A stretch of DNA of 64,000 bases from Emticicia fluvialis (GTDB taxonomy: Bacteria; Bacteroidota; Bacteroidia; Cytophagales; Spirosomataceae), in assembly GCF_024793945.1 (NCBI RefSeq), contig NZ_JANUSD010000005.1, forward strand, positions 186,001-250,000, given 5' to 3'. The translations under genes were made by a program, and so were the position numbers. Every line of letters starts with the position of its first letter. The first letter of the stretch is position 1. The notes beneath the pieces were generated by a model that had not been told where the DNA came from, ran no database searches, and saw nothing but the letters and a program-made list of their open reading frames with translations. Positions 50,872-59,686 of the stretch are shown here, in pieces.

Positions 50872-53800
50872 TTACTTCCAAAATAGTAATTTGCCCGAAG
50901 CAGAAGTTTTTCCACTTTTATTCAGAAATCCGGCAGTAATTCTATAAAAATAAGTTCCGCTGATTAAATCGGACGACCTGAACGTCATCTCTATGTTAAG
51001 TTTACCCAGGCAGGCATAGCACTGTTCCTGTTTTTCGTAAATCTTTTTGCCTGTTTTTTCAAATACCTCAATATAAAAGTTAAGGTCTTCGCCGTCGGCG
51101 TTATGTTGTATTACAAAACTAGTTGTTTCCTGAAAAGGATTTGGATAATTATAGGCGCTTAGTAGTCTGAATGAGTCATTATCTACTAAAAAAGCTAACG
51201 TTGCCTCCGTAGAATTATTATAAGTATCCCATATTTTTAATTTAATGGTGTGTTTGCCTGCGGGTAGTTTCCCCAGTGCATATTTCAGTTCGCCTTTCGT
51301 ATAGTCTGTTATGTTTGTAAAATACTGATTTACAATTGTTTGTAAAGTGTCGTTCAGGGTAAGTAACATTTCATGCCCAATGCCGGCCTGCGACAAATTA
51401 ATACCGTTTTCATCAAAAATGCTAGCAGTAAGTATATTATTTTTATCTACAAAAAGTTCAATTTCAGGGCCTTTGGTATCTGTGCTGTTTACCGGCGCGC
51501 TGCCGCCTACCCAAAGATTAATAAAGCTGCCGATGGCGTCGCTGCTGCTGTCGGCACGAAAGGCATAACAATTGATTTTGCCCTGCCCGAGCTGATAATT
51601 AATGTCTTTCGGAACAATGAAGTCTGCTGAAAAAACGCCGTTTTTAACAGCAACCCTGCCCTCATAGATTTTGTTCTGATAAGCCTGATACCTGAATTTG
51701 TCAGTTTTTTGCCCCAGCGTACTCTGGGTTGAGGGCTTATCAAAAACAGATACCTGGGCATAACCGTTGTAGTCAGCTATCAACTGGTCTGTTTCGGGGT
51801 TTCTGACTTCGCCCTCTAGTTTCACCTTTGCCAGTGCTTTTAGTGTTTGGGTTTCTGGGTTCTGGTTATTAATTTTTGTTATAACAACTTTATCTGCAGG
51901 GTAGGCCAGCTTCATAGATGGGTCGCCCAGTAGAGAAAAGTTACGGTTATTGACATGGCTTAGCGAATTGTTTTTAGTTATCCTGAACACATCTCCCAGC
52001 TTTGTGCCAGGGTTTTGTTTACTTAAGACGAAAGCCGAGTAAAAAGCGTTGTTCAGCAAAAAATTAGTGTAAGAATAAACAGGCCTTGTGGTGGTTAGCA
52101 AACCTATGGCAGCACCTCTCGGGCTTAGCAAGGCAAGCTCGGCACCCGAAACTACAGAGGGGTCATCAAACCGACCGAAAGAGCAGGTGGCAGTCAAAAA
52201 CAGTGGCATATTGGCCAGATTCTTCCAGGTATCAATCTGGTCAATGGTTAGTATTTTTTCTTCGGTCCAGCCATCCGGGCCACCGTGGCCGCTGTAATTG
52301 ACAATCAGGCTACCCTCATTCACGGCTTTGTTAAGGGCTTTGTTTGCTTCTGGCGCAATGGTGCCAATTGGGGTGCCCACCAGTTTGTAATTATCGAGAT
52401 ATATTTTATTGAGAACTACATTTTTATCCTGGGTTTCAAGCAATGCAGCAATCCTGTCGGCGTCTGACTGGTGGATGTTCCCGTCGCCGTCATCGGCTAC
52501 AAAACTAATTTTTCCTCGCCATTTACCGATGGTTTTATTGTTTTGGGCATAGTATATCAGTTTATCTATTATGTTTCCGGCTTCATCAACGGTTTTAGCC
52601 GGTAGCCTGCCCACACCTATATCAAGCGTATGATTCCCCTGGTTATCCTCTGTCCAGTCGCCTTCATGGGTTTCCAGAAAACCAAAGTAATCGTCTGAAG
52701 AAAAACTAAAAACCGGGTTTAGCGATTCCCGGCTTTCATAAGTAGGTATGTAAAGATTGGGATTGACATAGTTAAACCCGTTATTATTTTTGTAGTCGTA
52801 GGTGGCATCGCCAAATAAGAGCAGGTATTTTAATTTTCCGGGCTTTTTGAGCCACAAAAAACGGGCAAAATCCCTTATGGCGCTTACATCGGGTTTGCCT
52901 GATGCAAATTCATTAGATACTTCACCGGCAGTAGCAACTAAAACCGAAAGCCCGTCATTTTCGGTTCTAAAATCAGCCAGCCGTTGTGCCTGATTTTTCC
53001 ATTCAGGAAGAGTGATGATCAGCAAATCGGGTACTTCGGCCTCATGCAGATTCTGATTGCCTGTTTTTTCAATAGTATTGGGTTCCAGTAGGTTCTTGTC
53101 TGTAAACAGGGCAAATGTTTTTAAAACACCGCCTGTTGCCACACCAAAACTAGACTCTGAACCACTGAGTGTGTAAGGTATATTTTCAGGAGACTGCGGA
53201 TTAGTAACATCCCAGATTCTCGATTGTGCCGAGGCTTGAGCTATTCTGAAACGACTTGTGGCATTCGATACACTTTCCAGAGACCGCACAAGCGTCTGTG
53301 ATTCATAAAATTGAAGGTTACGTTTCGACTGGATTTCGTAGTAATTCAGATAAGCGTTAGCGGTTGATTGCCCCCCTTTATTATAAGCATAAGTAAGCTT
53401 TATTGAATTGCCGCTGCTAACAGTAGAGGTGAATGTAGCCGCACTTTCGGTGCCTTTCAGGTCATAAATTCCTTTGGCATCATACTGGCCGGCTCTAATG
53501 GGTGCAAAAGTGATATTCCCCAGGGGGTTTCCGTTAAGTTTCAGACCCAGTTGGGTGGATACATAGGCTGCACTAACCCCGGCAGACTTGATTTTGATAG
53601 TAGAGTTTGGCACCAGCCCTTCTATGGTTTCATCAAAATGTACTTCGGTTAAGTTTCCGAGGGGCTCGCCGTACCATTCGCGACCGGAGCCGCCCAGCTC
53701 TCTGATACCGGAGCTGATGAGGTTTTTCAGGTCTGATTCATGAAAACGGAAATCATCAAAAGTAGTGATGGTGGTTGATGCCTCTATGGCTTTTGCATTG

Positions 53801-54309
53801 CCCACACGCAGGCCTTTGGTATCGGCTATGGTCAGAAAGTAAAAAGTGGTGTCAGAATAATAGTTTTGCTGATGGCTGAACTGCTGCTTAGCGGCATCAA
53901 AAGTAATGGTATGGGGGCTTTCGGCATAAAAAAGAATGTAGTCTGCCTCATCAAATTTGCCGTCGTTTTCGCCTGCTACCTCAATGGCATTTTCTTTTAA
54001 GTCTGTTGGTCGTGCTGTATTGTTGGCCTGCGGTAACATAGCGCCTCCATTACCATAAAGCCTGATGTTTTGCGGATTAACTTTGCTGATGTCAATCCCG
54101 GCCTTTCTCAGTATCCCTGCATTGATTTTATAAACACCCGTTTGCGTAGTTGCAATTTTGTACCAGTCTCCTTTACTTAAAACAGATGACTGTGCCTGAA
54201 GCCCAATACTCGACCAAACACTGATACACACAATAAAAAACCGGCTTTTCTGTAAGTAAGAAAAGTTAAGAAACCTGGCCGATATGTTATTGATGGAGGA
54301 AAGCAGCAT
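50872..54309 (-). CDS. porU: Type IX secretion system sortase PorU (gingipain C25 family)
   Basis: 1145 residues. A signal sequence (SRFFIVCISVWSSIGLQAQ) starts after about 20 residues. The central C25 peptidase domain contains LLLFGDATYDYKNNNGF, the catalytic His in NYSGHGGPDGW and the catalytic Cys in LTATCSFGRFDDP. The C-terminal immunoglobulin-like part ends in a signal-like strand region LLSAYNYPNPFQETTSFVIQH...GTYFYRITAG, a type IX C-terminal domain. PorU cleaves these C-terminal signals from cargo and attaches them to lipopolysaccharide on the surface. The upstream SprT-like gene ends four bases before its start. Confidence 0.94.
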   Translation of the reverse strand: MLLSSINNISARFLNFSYLQKSRFFIVCISVWSSIGLQAQSSVLSKGDWYKIATTQTGVYKINAGILRKAGIDISKVNPQNIRLYGNGGAMLPQANNTARPTDLKENAIEVAGENDGKFDEADYILFYAESPHTITFDAAKQQFSHQQNYYSDTTFYFLTIADTKGLRVGNAKAIEASTTITTFDDFRFHESDLKNLISSGIRELGGSGREWYGEPLGNLTEVHFDETIEGLVPNSTIKIKSAGVSAAYVSTQLGLKLNGNPLGNITFAPIRAGQYDAKGIYDLKGTESAATFTSTVSSGNSIKLTYAYNKGGQSTANAYLNYYEIQSKRNLQFYESQTLVRSLESVSNATSRFRIAQASAQSRIWDVTNPQSPENIPYTLSGSESSFGVATGGVLKTFALFTDKNLLEPNTIEKTGNQNLHEAEVPDLLIITLPEWKNQAQRLADFRTENDGLSVLVATAGEVSNEFASGKPDVSAIRDFARFLWLKKPGKLKYLLLFGDATYDYKNNNGFNYVNPNLYIPTYESRESLNPVFSFSSDDYFGFLETHEGDWTEDNQGNHTLDIGVGRLPAKTVDEAGNIIDKLIYYAQNNKTIGKWRGKISFVADDGDGNIHQSDADRIAALLETQDKNVVLNKIYLDNYKLVGTPIGTIAPEANKALNKAVNEGSLIVNYSGHGGPDGWTEEKILTIDQIDTWKNLANMPLFLTATCSFGRFDDPSVVSGAELALLSPRGAAIGLLTTTRPVYSYTNFLLNNAFYSAFVLSKQNPGTKLGDVFRITKNNSLSHVNNRNFSLLGDPSMKLAYPADKVVITKINNQNPETQTLKALAKVKLEGEVRNPETDQLIADYNGYAQVSVFDKPSTQSTLGQKTDKFRYQAYQNKIYEGRVAVKNGVFSADFIVPKDINYQLGQGKINCYAFRADSSSDAIGSFINLWVGGSAPVNSTDTKGPEIELFVDKNNILTASIFDENGINLSQAGIGHEMLLTLNDTLQTIVNQYFTNITDYTKGELKYALGKLPAGKHTIKLKIWDTYNNSTEATLAFLVDNDSFRLLSAYNYPNPFQETTSFVIQHNADGEDLNFYIEVFEKTGKKIYEKQEQCYACLGKLNIEMTFRSSDLISGTYFYRITAGFLNKSGKTSASGKLLFWK

Positions 54310-54313
54310 CCAT

Positions 54314-55015
54314 TTATTGTTCTTCTATTAAATCAACTCTGGCAGTGGCCAGGATAGTATATCTGCGTCTTGAATTTCGTTCCATGCACAAAACGCGGGT
54401 GCGTCTTTTTTCCAGCCTTTGAAAAACCGTATTGCGGAAAGTAAACCATTGGTTATCGGCCACGTCTGATAACAAAACGCCGCTGGGGGGTGTCAGCTCG
54501 TGCATTTGTAATGCTTTTGCCAGCGGTGCATAACTCACCGACGAAGCAGCAGGATTGCTCATGTATTTGCTTAAGGGTACAAAAACGGTTTCCGGAAAAA
54601 CACTCAGATTCAGAATGGGGGCCATTAACTGCTGAAAGTTTTTCTTCCATTCTGCCCCATGCGGCTCTATTTTCTTTCGTGTTTTGTTAAGCCAGGCCCG
54701 CTGATGCGCAATTTCATGTATATACGTAATTACAAAAGCGTAGGCGTTCAGGTCGTTATTAACGGTTATTTTATGCAGCCCGTCTTTAAATGTATAGTTA
54801 CCAAAGCATGAACTGCGCGTGCGCGTAATTTTAAATGAGAAGGGTTGCTCTTTCCAGAGTGCCAGACAATAATCAACAGCCTGTGCAGGCACATGCCTGC
54901 TTAGCATTTCAAGCATTTTCTGGGCAACTTCAGGCGTGTAAGAAACCGGTAAGGGCGGCAAAGGTTTTTCCTGCAGAGCCTTGCTTACTGATTTAAATAA
55001 TCTTGTAATAGACAT
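54314..55015 (-). CDS. SprT-like zinc metalloprotease domain protein
   Basis: 233 residues from the ATG at 55015 (an upstream GTG at 55024 adds three residues). The zinc site HEIAHQRAW (HExxH) followed by PHGAEWKKNFQQLM with a third His is the SprT pattern. KDGLHKITVNNDLNAYAFVITYIHEIAH matches the preceding strand and helix. No signal peptide is seen, so it is cytoplasmic. SprT/Spartan proteins are linked to proteolysis of DNA-protein crosslinks; this one is only four bases upstream of porU and 72 bases after recG on the same strand. The biological link to either neighbour is unproven. Confidence 0.85.
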   Translation of the reverse strand: MSITRLFKSVSKALQEKPLPPLPVSYTPEVAQKMLEMLSRHVPAQAVDYCLALWKEQPFSFKITRTRSSCFGNYTFKDGLHKITVNNDLNAYAFVITYIHEIAHQRAWLNKTRKKIEPHGAEWKKNFQQLMAPILNLSVFPETVFVPLSKYMSNPAASSVSYAPLAKALQMHELTPPSGVLLSDVADNQWFTFRNTVFQRLEKRRTRVLCMERNSRRRYTILATARVDLIEEQ

Positions 55016-55087
55016 GGAAGACACTGTATTTTTTTATCTAACAAAATTGTAGCAGCAAATATTTCAAAAAAGTAGAAATTGATACTG

Positions 55088-57193
55088 CTAACTAATGCGG
55101 CTCCAGTTGGTTTCGTTATTGCGCAGATTCAGCAGGTGATGCCTTACGGGTGCATTTTCAGGCTTTTCAATCTCAGGGTCATTATCCAGAATCTCAATGG
55201 CGGCTTCTCGGGCATATTTCAGTATCTCGCCGTCTTTGGCCAGGTCGGCCACTTTCAGGTCTAGCATTCCACTTTGCTGGGTTCCGGCCATATCTCCGGG
55301 CCCACGGAGCGACAAGTCAACCTCTGATATCTCAAAACCGTTATTGGTTCTTACCATGGTTTCAATACGGGTGCGGGTTTCTTTGGCCAGCTTAAAGTCG
55401 GTCATCAGTATACAGTATGACTGCTCGGCTCCACGACCCACACGGCCTCTTAGCTGGTGCAACTGCGACAAACCAAAGCGGTTGGCGCTTTCTATTACCA
55501 TTACCGATGCATTGGGTACGTCAACACCCACTTCAATTACGGTAGTGGCTACCATTATCTGTGTTTCCTGATTTTTGAAACGCTGCATTTCATAGTCTTT
55601 TTCTTTCCAGCCCATTTTGCCGTGTACAATGCTGAGCGCATATTCCGGAAACGCCCTTGCAATGCTTTCAAAGCCGTCCATCAGGTTTTTGAACGATAAT
55701 GTTTCCGATTCTTCAATCAGCGGATACACCACATATACCTGCCTGCCTTTTCTGATTTCGCTACGCATAAACTCAAAAACCCGCAGGCGGTCAGAATCAT
55801 ACTTGTGGATGGTCTTGATAGGCTTGCGCCCCATCGGCAGTTCGTCTATCACCGATACGTCCAGGTCGCCATACAAGGTCATTGCCAGTGTTCTTGGAAT
55901 CGGCGTGGCGGTCATTACCAGTATATGCGGTCTGAAATTTCGGTTTTTGTCCCAAAGTTTGGCTCTTTGCGCTACTCCGAAACGATGTTGCTCATCAATA
56001 ATACAAAGGCCCAGATTTTTAAACTGCACGTGGTCTTCCAGCAAAGCGTGGGTACCTACCAGAATCTGAATGCTGCCGTCAAGAATGCCATCATCAATAA
56101 TTTTACGGCCTTTTTTATTGACTGAGCCCGTTAGTTCGGCTATTTTAATGCCTATCAAATCGGCAAACCTTTTCAGGTTGGTATAATGCTGGTCAGACAA
56201 TATCTCGGTTGGCGCCATCAGGCAGGCCTGCGCGCCGTTGTCTATGGCCAATAGCATGGTAATAAACGCCACAATGGTTTTACCACTGCCTACATCCCCC
56301 TGCAATAGCCTATTCATCTGCTTGCCCGAGCGCAAATCTTCAAAAATTTCACGGATTACCTTCTTCTGCGCATTGGTCAGGTCAAAAGGCAGGTGATGCT
56401 GATAAAACTCAGTGAGCAACTGTGTTTTGGTAAATACCTGTCCGGCAAAATCCTGTTTACGGATAAGCTTCTGCTTGATAAGCCTGAACTGGTTATAAAA
56501 CAGCTCCTCAAATTTTAAACGGCGGGTAGCCTGCCTGAGCGTCTCGGCATTCAATGGCAGATGAATATGATAGAGCGCATCCTGCTTGGAAATAAGCCTG
56601 AACTTCTGAATCAGCGAACCGGGCAGGGTTTCACGGATATGCGGTCTGGCCGAGCCCAGCAGCACTTTCATCCAGCGGCTTATCTGCTTGCTGTCTATGT
56701 ACCGTCTGCGTAGTTTTTCTGTCAAGGAATACACCGGCTGAAAATACCCCCCGCGTTCGTTCTCCGGTGTGAGCGGGTCCATTTCAGGATGACTAATCTG
56801 CCATTTGTTGCCAAAAACAGTAGGCTTGCCGTACACAATGTATTCGCCTTGCAGGCGCAGGGTTTTTTCTAAAAAAGTAAGCCCCTGAAACCACGTAAGC
56901 TCCATCATGCCGGTGCCATCGGTAAACTGCGCCACCAGCCGTTCTTTATTGCCTTCGCCCACTCTGTCCCACGACCGCACCCTGCCTTTAATTTGCGCCG
57001 CATTCATGGCCTCGTTCAGCTCACTGATGCGGTGAAACTTAGTGCGGTCTTCATGCCGGAAGGGGTAATATTCAATCAAATCGCCATAAGTGAAGATATT
57101 GAGATCCTTGTTGAGCAGCTCTACTTTTGCAGGGCCTATTACTCTCAGGTTTTCAATTTTTGTATCAAAAAAGGATGTTCTTCGCTCGCTCAT
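55088..57193 (-). CDS. recG: ATP-dependent DNA helicase RecG
   Basis: 701 residues from the ATG at 57193 (MSERRTSFFDTKIENLRVIGPAK), preferred over a codon at 57250 that would add 19 residues outside the family. The N-terminal wedge (OB-like) domain spans about 60-160. The helicase motifs are LLQGDVGSGKTIVAFITML (Walker A, about 305), DEQHRFG (about 410), TATPIPRTLAMTLYG, ATTVIEVGVDVPNASVMVIE and HQLRGRVGRG. RecG reverses stalled forks and branches Holliday junctions. It is divergent from the tRNA-His gene. Confidence 0.95.
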   Translation of the reverse strand: MSERRTSFFDTKIENLRVIGPAKVELLNKDLNIFTYGDLIEYYPFRHEDRTKFHRISELNEAMNAAQIKGRVRSWDRVGEGNKERLVAQFTDGTGMMELTWFQGLTFLEKTLRLQGEYIVYGKPTVFGNKWQISHPEMDPLTPENERGGYFQPVYSLTEKLRRRYIDSKQISRWMKVLLGSARPHIRETLPGSLIQKFRLISKQDALYHIHLPLNAETLRQATRRLKFEELFYNQFRLIKQKLIRKQDFAGQVFTKTQLLTEFYQHHLPFDLTNAQKKVIREIFEDLRSGKQMNRLLQGDVGSGKTIVAFITMLLAIDNGAQACLMAPTEILSDQHYTNLKRFADLIGIKIAELTGSVNKKGRKIIDDGILDGSIQILVGTHALLEDHVQFKNLGLCIIDEQHRFGVAQRAKLWDKNRNFRPHILVMTATPIPRTLAMTLYGDLDVSVIDELPMGRKPIKTIHKYDSDRLRVFEFMRSEIRKGRQVYVVYPLIEESETLSFKNLMDGFESIARAFPEYALSIVHGKMGWKEKDYEMQRFKNQETQIMVATTVIEVGVDVPNASVMVIESANRFGLSQLHQLRGRVGRGAEQSYCILMTDFKLAKETRTRIETMVRTNNGFEISEVDLSLRGPGDMAGTQQSGMLDLKVADLAKDGEILKYAREAAIEILDNDPEIEKPENAPVRHHLLNLRNNETNWSRIS

Positions 57194-57235
57194 GGTATCG
57201 AATTTAGCAGTAAGGGCAAAATTGAACAAATTTTT

Positions 57236-57266
57236 TTTGATTTTTTGCAAAATCTCTCTACATTTG
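57236..57266 (+). promoter_or_regulatory. Promoter of tRNA-His
   Basis: TTTG (57236-57239), 19 bases, and TACATTTG (57259-57266) match the Bacteroidota -33/-7 consensus exactly. The tRNA begins 19 bases downstream. Confidence 0.75.
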
Positions 57267-57284
57267 CAATCCTTAAACAGGCAC

Positions 57285-57359
57285 GGAGGTCTTAGCTCAG
57301 TCGGTTAGAGCGTCGGATTGTGGTTCCGAAGGTCGTGGGTTCGAGCCCCATATTCCTCC
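57285..57359 (+). tRNA. tRNA-His (anticodon GTG)
   Basis: A cloverleaf is clear: D-stem GCTC/GAGC, anticodon stem TCGGA/TCCGA with loop TTGTGGT, T-stem GTGGG/CCCAT with loop TTCGAGC, and the extra G at position -1 (57285) pairing with C73 (57359) that marks tRNA-His. No CCA is encoded. The acceptor stem is odd: positions 5:68 (T-T) and 6:67 (C-T) do not pair while 1-4 and 7 do. It has its own consensus promoter and a strong terminator. Confidence 0.9.
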
Positions 57360-57363
57360 CTTC

Positions 57364-57404
57364 AACTCCCTTGAAACATGGTTTCGAGGGAGTTTTTGTT
57401 TTTA
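57364..57404 (+). terminator. Terminator of tRNA-His
   Basis: AACTCCCTTGAAAC (57364-57377) pairs with GTTTCGAGGGAGTT (57381-57394) with one T-G wobble and a 3-base loop, followed by TTTTGTTTTT. Confidence 0.85.
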
Positions 57405-57494
57405 AGGCTTCTCCACTTTTATAATTTATCTGCTTTTATTTTCTGGTCTCTGTTTTTGTGCTATTTTTGATTGATTAAAAAAGCAAAAAACCTG

Positions 57495-57911
57495 ATGGAA
57501 CCTGTTACAACTACCGCCCTTGTTGCCACCATTGTAGGCTATTTAGCCAAGACTCTTAAAGAAAATAAATCCTTTCAGGACTTTACGAAAGATTTTACCG
57601 GCGCCACTATCAATTGGATAAGACCACTTTTTTTGAAAGATGACGGCACCCCTAACGAAACTTTAGAAAAACTGGCAGCTAATCCTGAAAGCGAACCCAG
57701 ACAAAAAATGATTCAAGCCAGCTTAGAAACTGAACTGGAAGAGAATCCTGATGCAAAAGATTATTTAGAAGAAATGTATCATGTAATTAAAGAAAAGGAG
57801 TCTAAGGGTGAAGCAATTAAGATTGTTAATAGTAAGAATGTGGTAACTGGAAATGTAAATACCGGAGGGGGTGCTTTCAGCGTAGGCGACAATATTAATG
57901 CGAAGCCATAA
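57495..57911 (+). CDS. Uncharacterised small protein with a C-terminal glycine-rich motif shared with the next gene
   Basis: 138 residues from the ATG at 57495 (a TTG at 57471 is the alternative). I do not recognise the family. The N-terminus MEPVTTTALVATIVGYLAKT is a hydrophobic helix resembling the starts of effector-associated or NTPase-linked adaptor proteins; then come helical, acidic regions (residues 50-105). Residues 112-133 read NSKN, then VxTG, NTGGG, SVGDN, a Gly/Asn-rich strand-turn motif repeated at the start of the next protein. The gene overlaps that TPR gene by one base (stop TAA shares A with ATG), so the two are translationally coupled. The region is AT-rich relative to recG. 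No function is assigned. Confidence 0.7.
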   Translation: MEPVTTTALVATIVGYLAKTLKENKSFQDFTKDFTGATINWIRPLFLKDDGTPNETLEKLAANPESEPRQKMIQASLETELEENPDAKDYLEEMYHVIKEKESKGEAIKIVNSKNVVTGNVNTGGGAFSVGDNINAKP

Positions 57912-59598
57912 TGGAAGAAATAAGAAATTCTAAAAATGTTTTTACTGGTTCCGCTAATACTAGCGGAGGAGATATTCGTGTAGGAGATAATTTCTATAAA
58001 AGCCTTGAATACAAAGATATTTTAAAGAATATTACCCGATTAGAAAAGCTCCTTAAGTCTGCTGAAACTGAAGAGGAGCGATTAGAATATAGTGTAGATT
58101 TGAACGACGAGAAGAATAAGTTAGAAGGACTGAAACAAGATGTTCTTCAATTAGCAGAGACATTCCAGAAGATAGAGTTAAATACGGAACCTTTAAAATT
58201 AGCCAAGCAATATTTTGATGAAGGGAATTACAAAGAAGCAAGAGCGGTATTAAATGCGGAACAAATTGCCAAAAAATTAGAATCAATTGAAGAAAAAGAA
58301 AGAGTAGAAGAGATAAGACATGAACATAAAAAGCAAGAATTTGCACAAGCGAGAGAGCAGATAGCCAATGAGTTTTTAGTTTTAGCCAAGCTGACGGCTA
58401 TAGATTTTACTTTACCAAATCGAATTGCATTAACAAAGGAATACTTTGAAAAATCAATAAGCGCTAATAAGAATACAGATAATTTATTTGCTTATGCCTA
58501 TTTTTTGCAGGAAAACAATTTTTTTGATGAGGCAATAGAAATTTATAAAGAAGCACTTGAGATTTATAGAAACTTAGCTAAAACCAATCCACAAGTCTAT
58601 CAGCCTTATGTGGCTACTACTTTGAATAATCTGGCTGTTTTACATAGTGCTAAAAATGAGTTAGAAGACGCTGAGAAGGAATACCAGGAGGCCTTAGAGA
58701 TAAGAAGAAACTTAGCTAAAACCAATCCACAAGTCTATCAGCCTTATGTGGCGATGACTTTGAATAATCTGGGGAATTTACATAGTGCTAAAAATGAGTT
58801 AGAAGACGCTGAGAAGGAATACCAGGAGGCCTTAGAGATAAGAAGAAACTTAGCTAAAACCAATCCACAAGTCTATCAGCCTTATGTGGCGATGACTTTG
58901 AATAATCTGGCTGTTTTACATAGTGCTAAAAATGAGTTAGAAGACGCTGAGAAGGAATACCAGGAGGCCTTAGAGATTTATAAAAACTTAGCTAAAACCA
59001 ATCCACAAGTCTATCAGCCTTATGTGGCGATGACTTTGAATAATCTGGGGAATTTACATAGTGCTAAAAATGAGTTAGAAGACGCTGAGAAGGAATACCA
59101 GGAGGCCTTAGAGATAAGAAGAAACTTAGCTAAAACCAATCCACNNNNNNNNNNNNNNNNNNNNNNNNNNNNNNNNNNNNNNNNNNNNNNNNNNNNNNNN
59201 NNNNNNNNNNNNNNNNNNNNNNNNNNNNNNNNNNNNNNNNNNNNACTTTGAATAATCTGGGGAATTTACATAGTGCTAAAAATGAGTTAGAAGACGCTGA
59301 GAAGGAATACCAGGAGGCCTTAGAGATAAGAAGAAACTTAGCTAAAACCAATCCACAAGTCTATCAGATTTCTTTGGCTGAAACGCTTAATAATTACGCG
59401 TTTTTTTATCTATACAGTAAACCTGAAAAAGAAAAATCATTAGGTTTATCTTCTGAAGGGTTTTTAAATGCTTACTCATACCAAGAGCAAGTACCTTATG
59501 CTTTTAATCTTTGCCAGATGTCTATTCAAATCTGGGAAGCATGGGGAGAAGATTTAATAAAATACCTAACTGAAAATCAGAGTACTGAAACTAACTGA
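57911..59598 (+). CDS. Tetratricopeptide repeat protein with near-identical 46-residue units, interrupted by an assembly gap
   Basis: The gene is read through the 100-N gap; frame is preserved if the real gap is 26 bases plus a multiple of 138. Residues 6-27 (NSKN, VFTG, NTSGG, VGDN) repeat the C-terminal motif of the upstream protein. A coiled-coil and helical region follows (about 32-180, rich in Glu and Lys). From about residue 205 the TPR array starts: units of 46 residues such as YQPYVAMTLNNLGNLHSAKN ending EKEYQEALEIRRNLAKTNPQ, alternating LNNLAVLH and LNNLGNLH forms. At least five near-identical copies are present, then a diverged last unit and a C-terminal tail ending NQSTETN. TPR arrays bind protein partners. 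No catalytic domain is visible. Confidence 0.8.
58571..59372 (+). repeat. 138-bp tandem repeat array within the TPR gene
   Basis: The start AACTTAGCTAAAACCAATCC recurs at 58571, 58709, 58847, 58985, 59123 and, after the gap, 59335. The first five are exactly 138 bases apart. Copies differ at only a few positions (for example GCTGTT versus GGGAAT for AV or GN). The near-identity points to recent expansion or gene conversion and explains the assembly break. Confidence 0.92.
59145..59244. other. Assembly gap (100 N)
   Basis: A run of exactly 100 N inside the repeat array. Flanking bases end CCAATCCAC and resume ACTTTGAATAAT; in the repeat unit these are 26 bases apart. The true missing length is therefore 26 + 138k bases, with k the number of uncounted units. 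Confidence 0.95.
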
Positions 59599-59686
59599 TA
59601 AGTAAATTCATTTCTATATTCCCACAAATTTTCAATAAATTGCTACACGAAAATTTAACAAGTATGATATCCAAACCTGTTATATC

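Noticed and set aside
59130..59351. Minus-strand ORF across the N gap
   Set aside because: It is a shadow of the repeat in the antisense frame and includes unknown bases.
58571..59372. CRISPR or other non-coding repeat
   Set aside because: The 138-base period keeps one open frame encoding TPR helices and there are no unique spacers.
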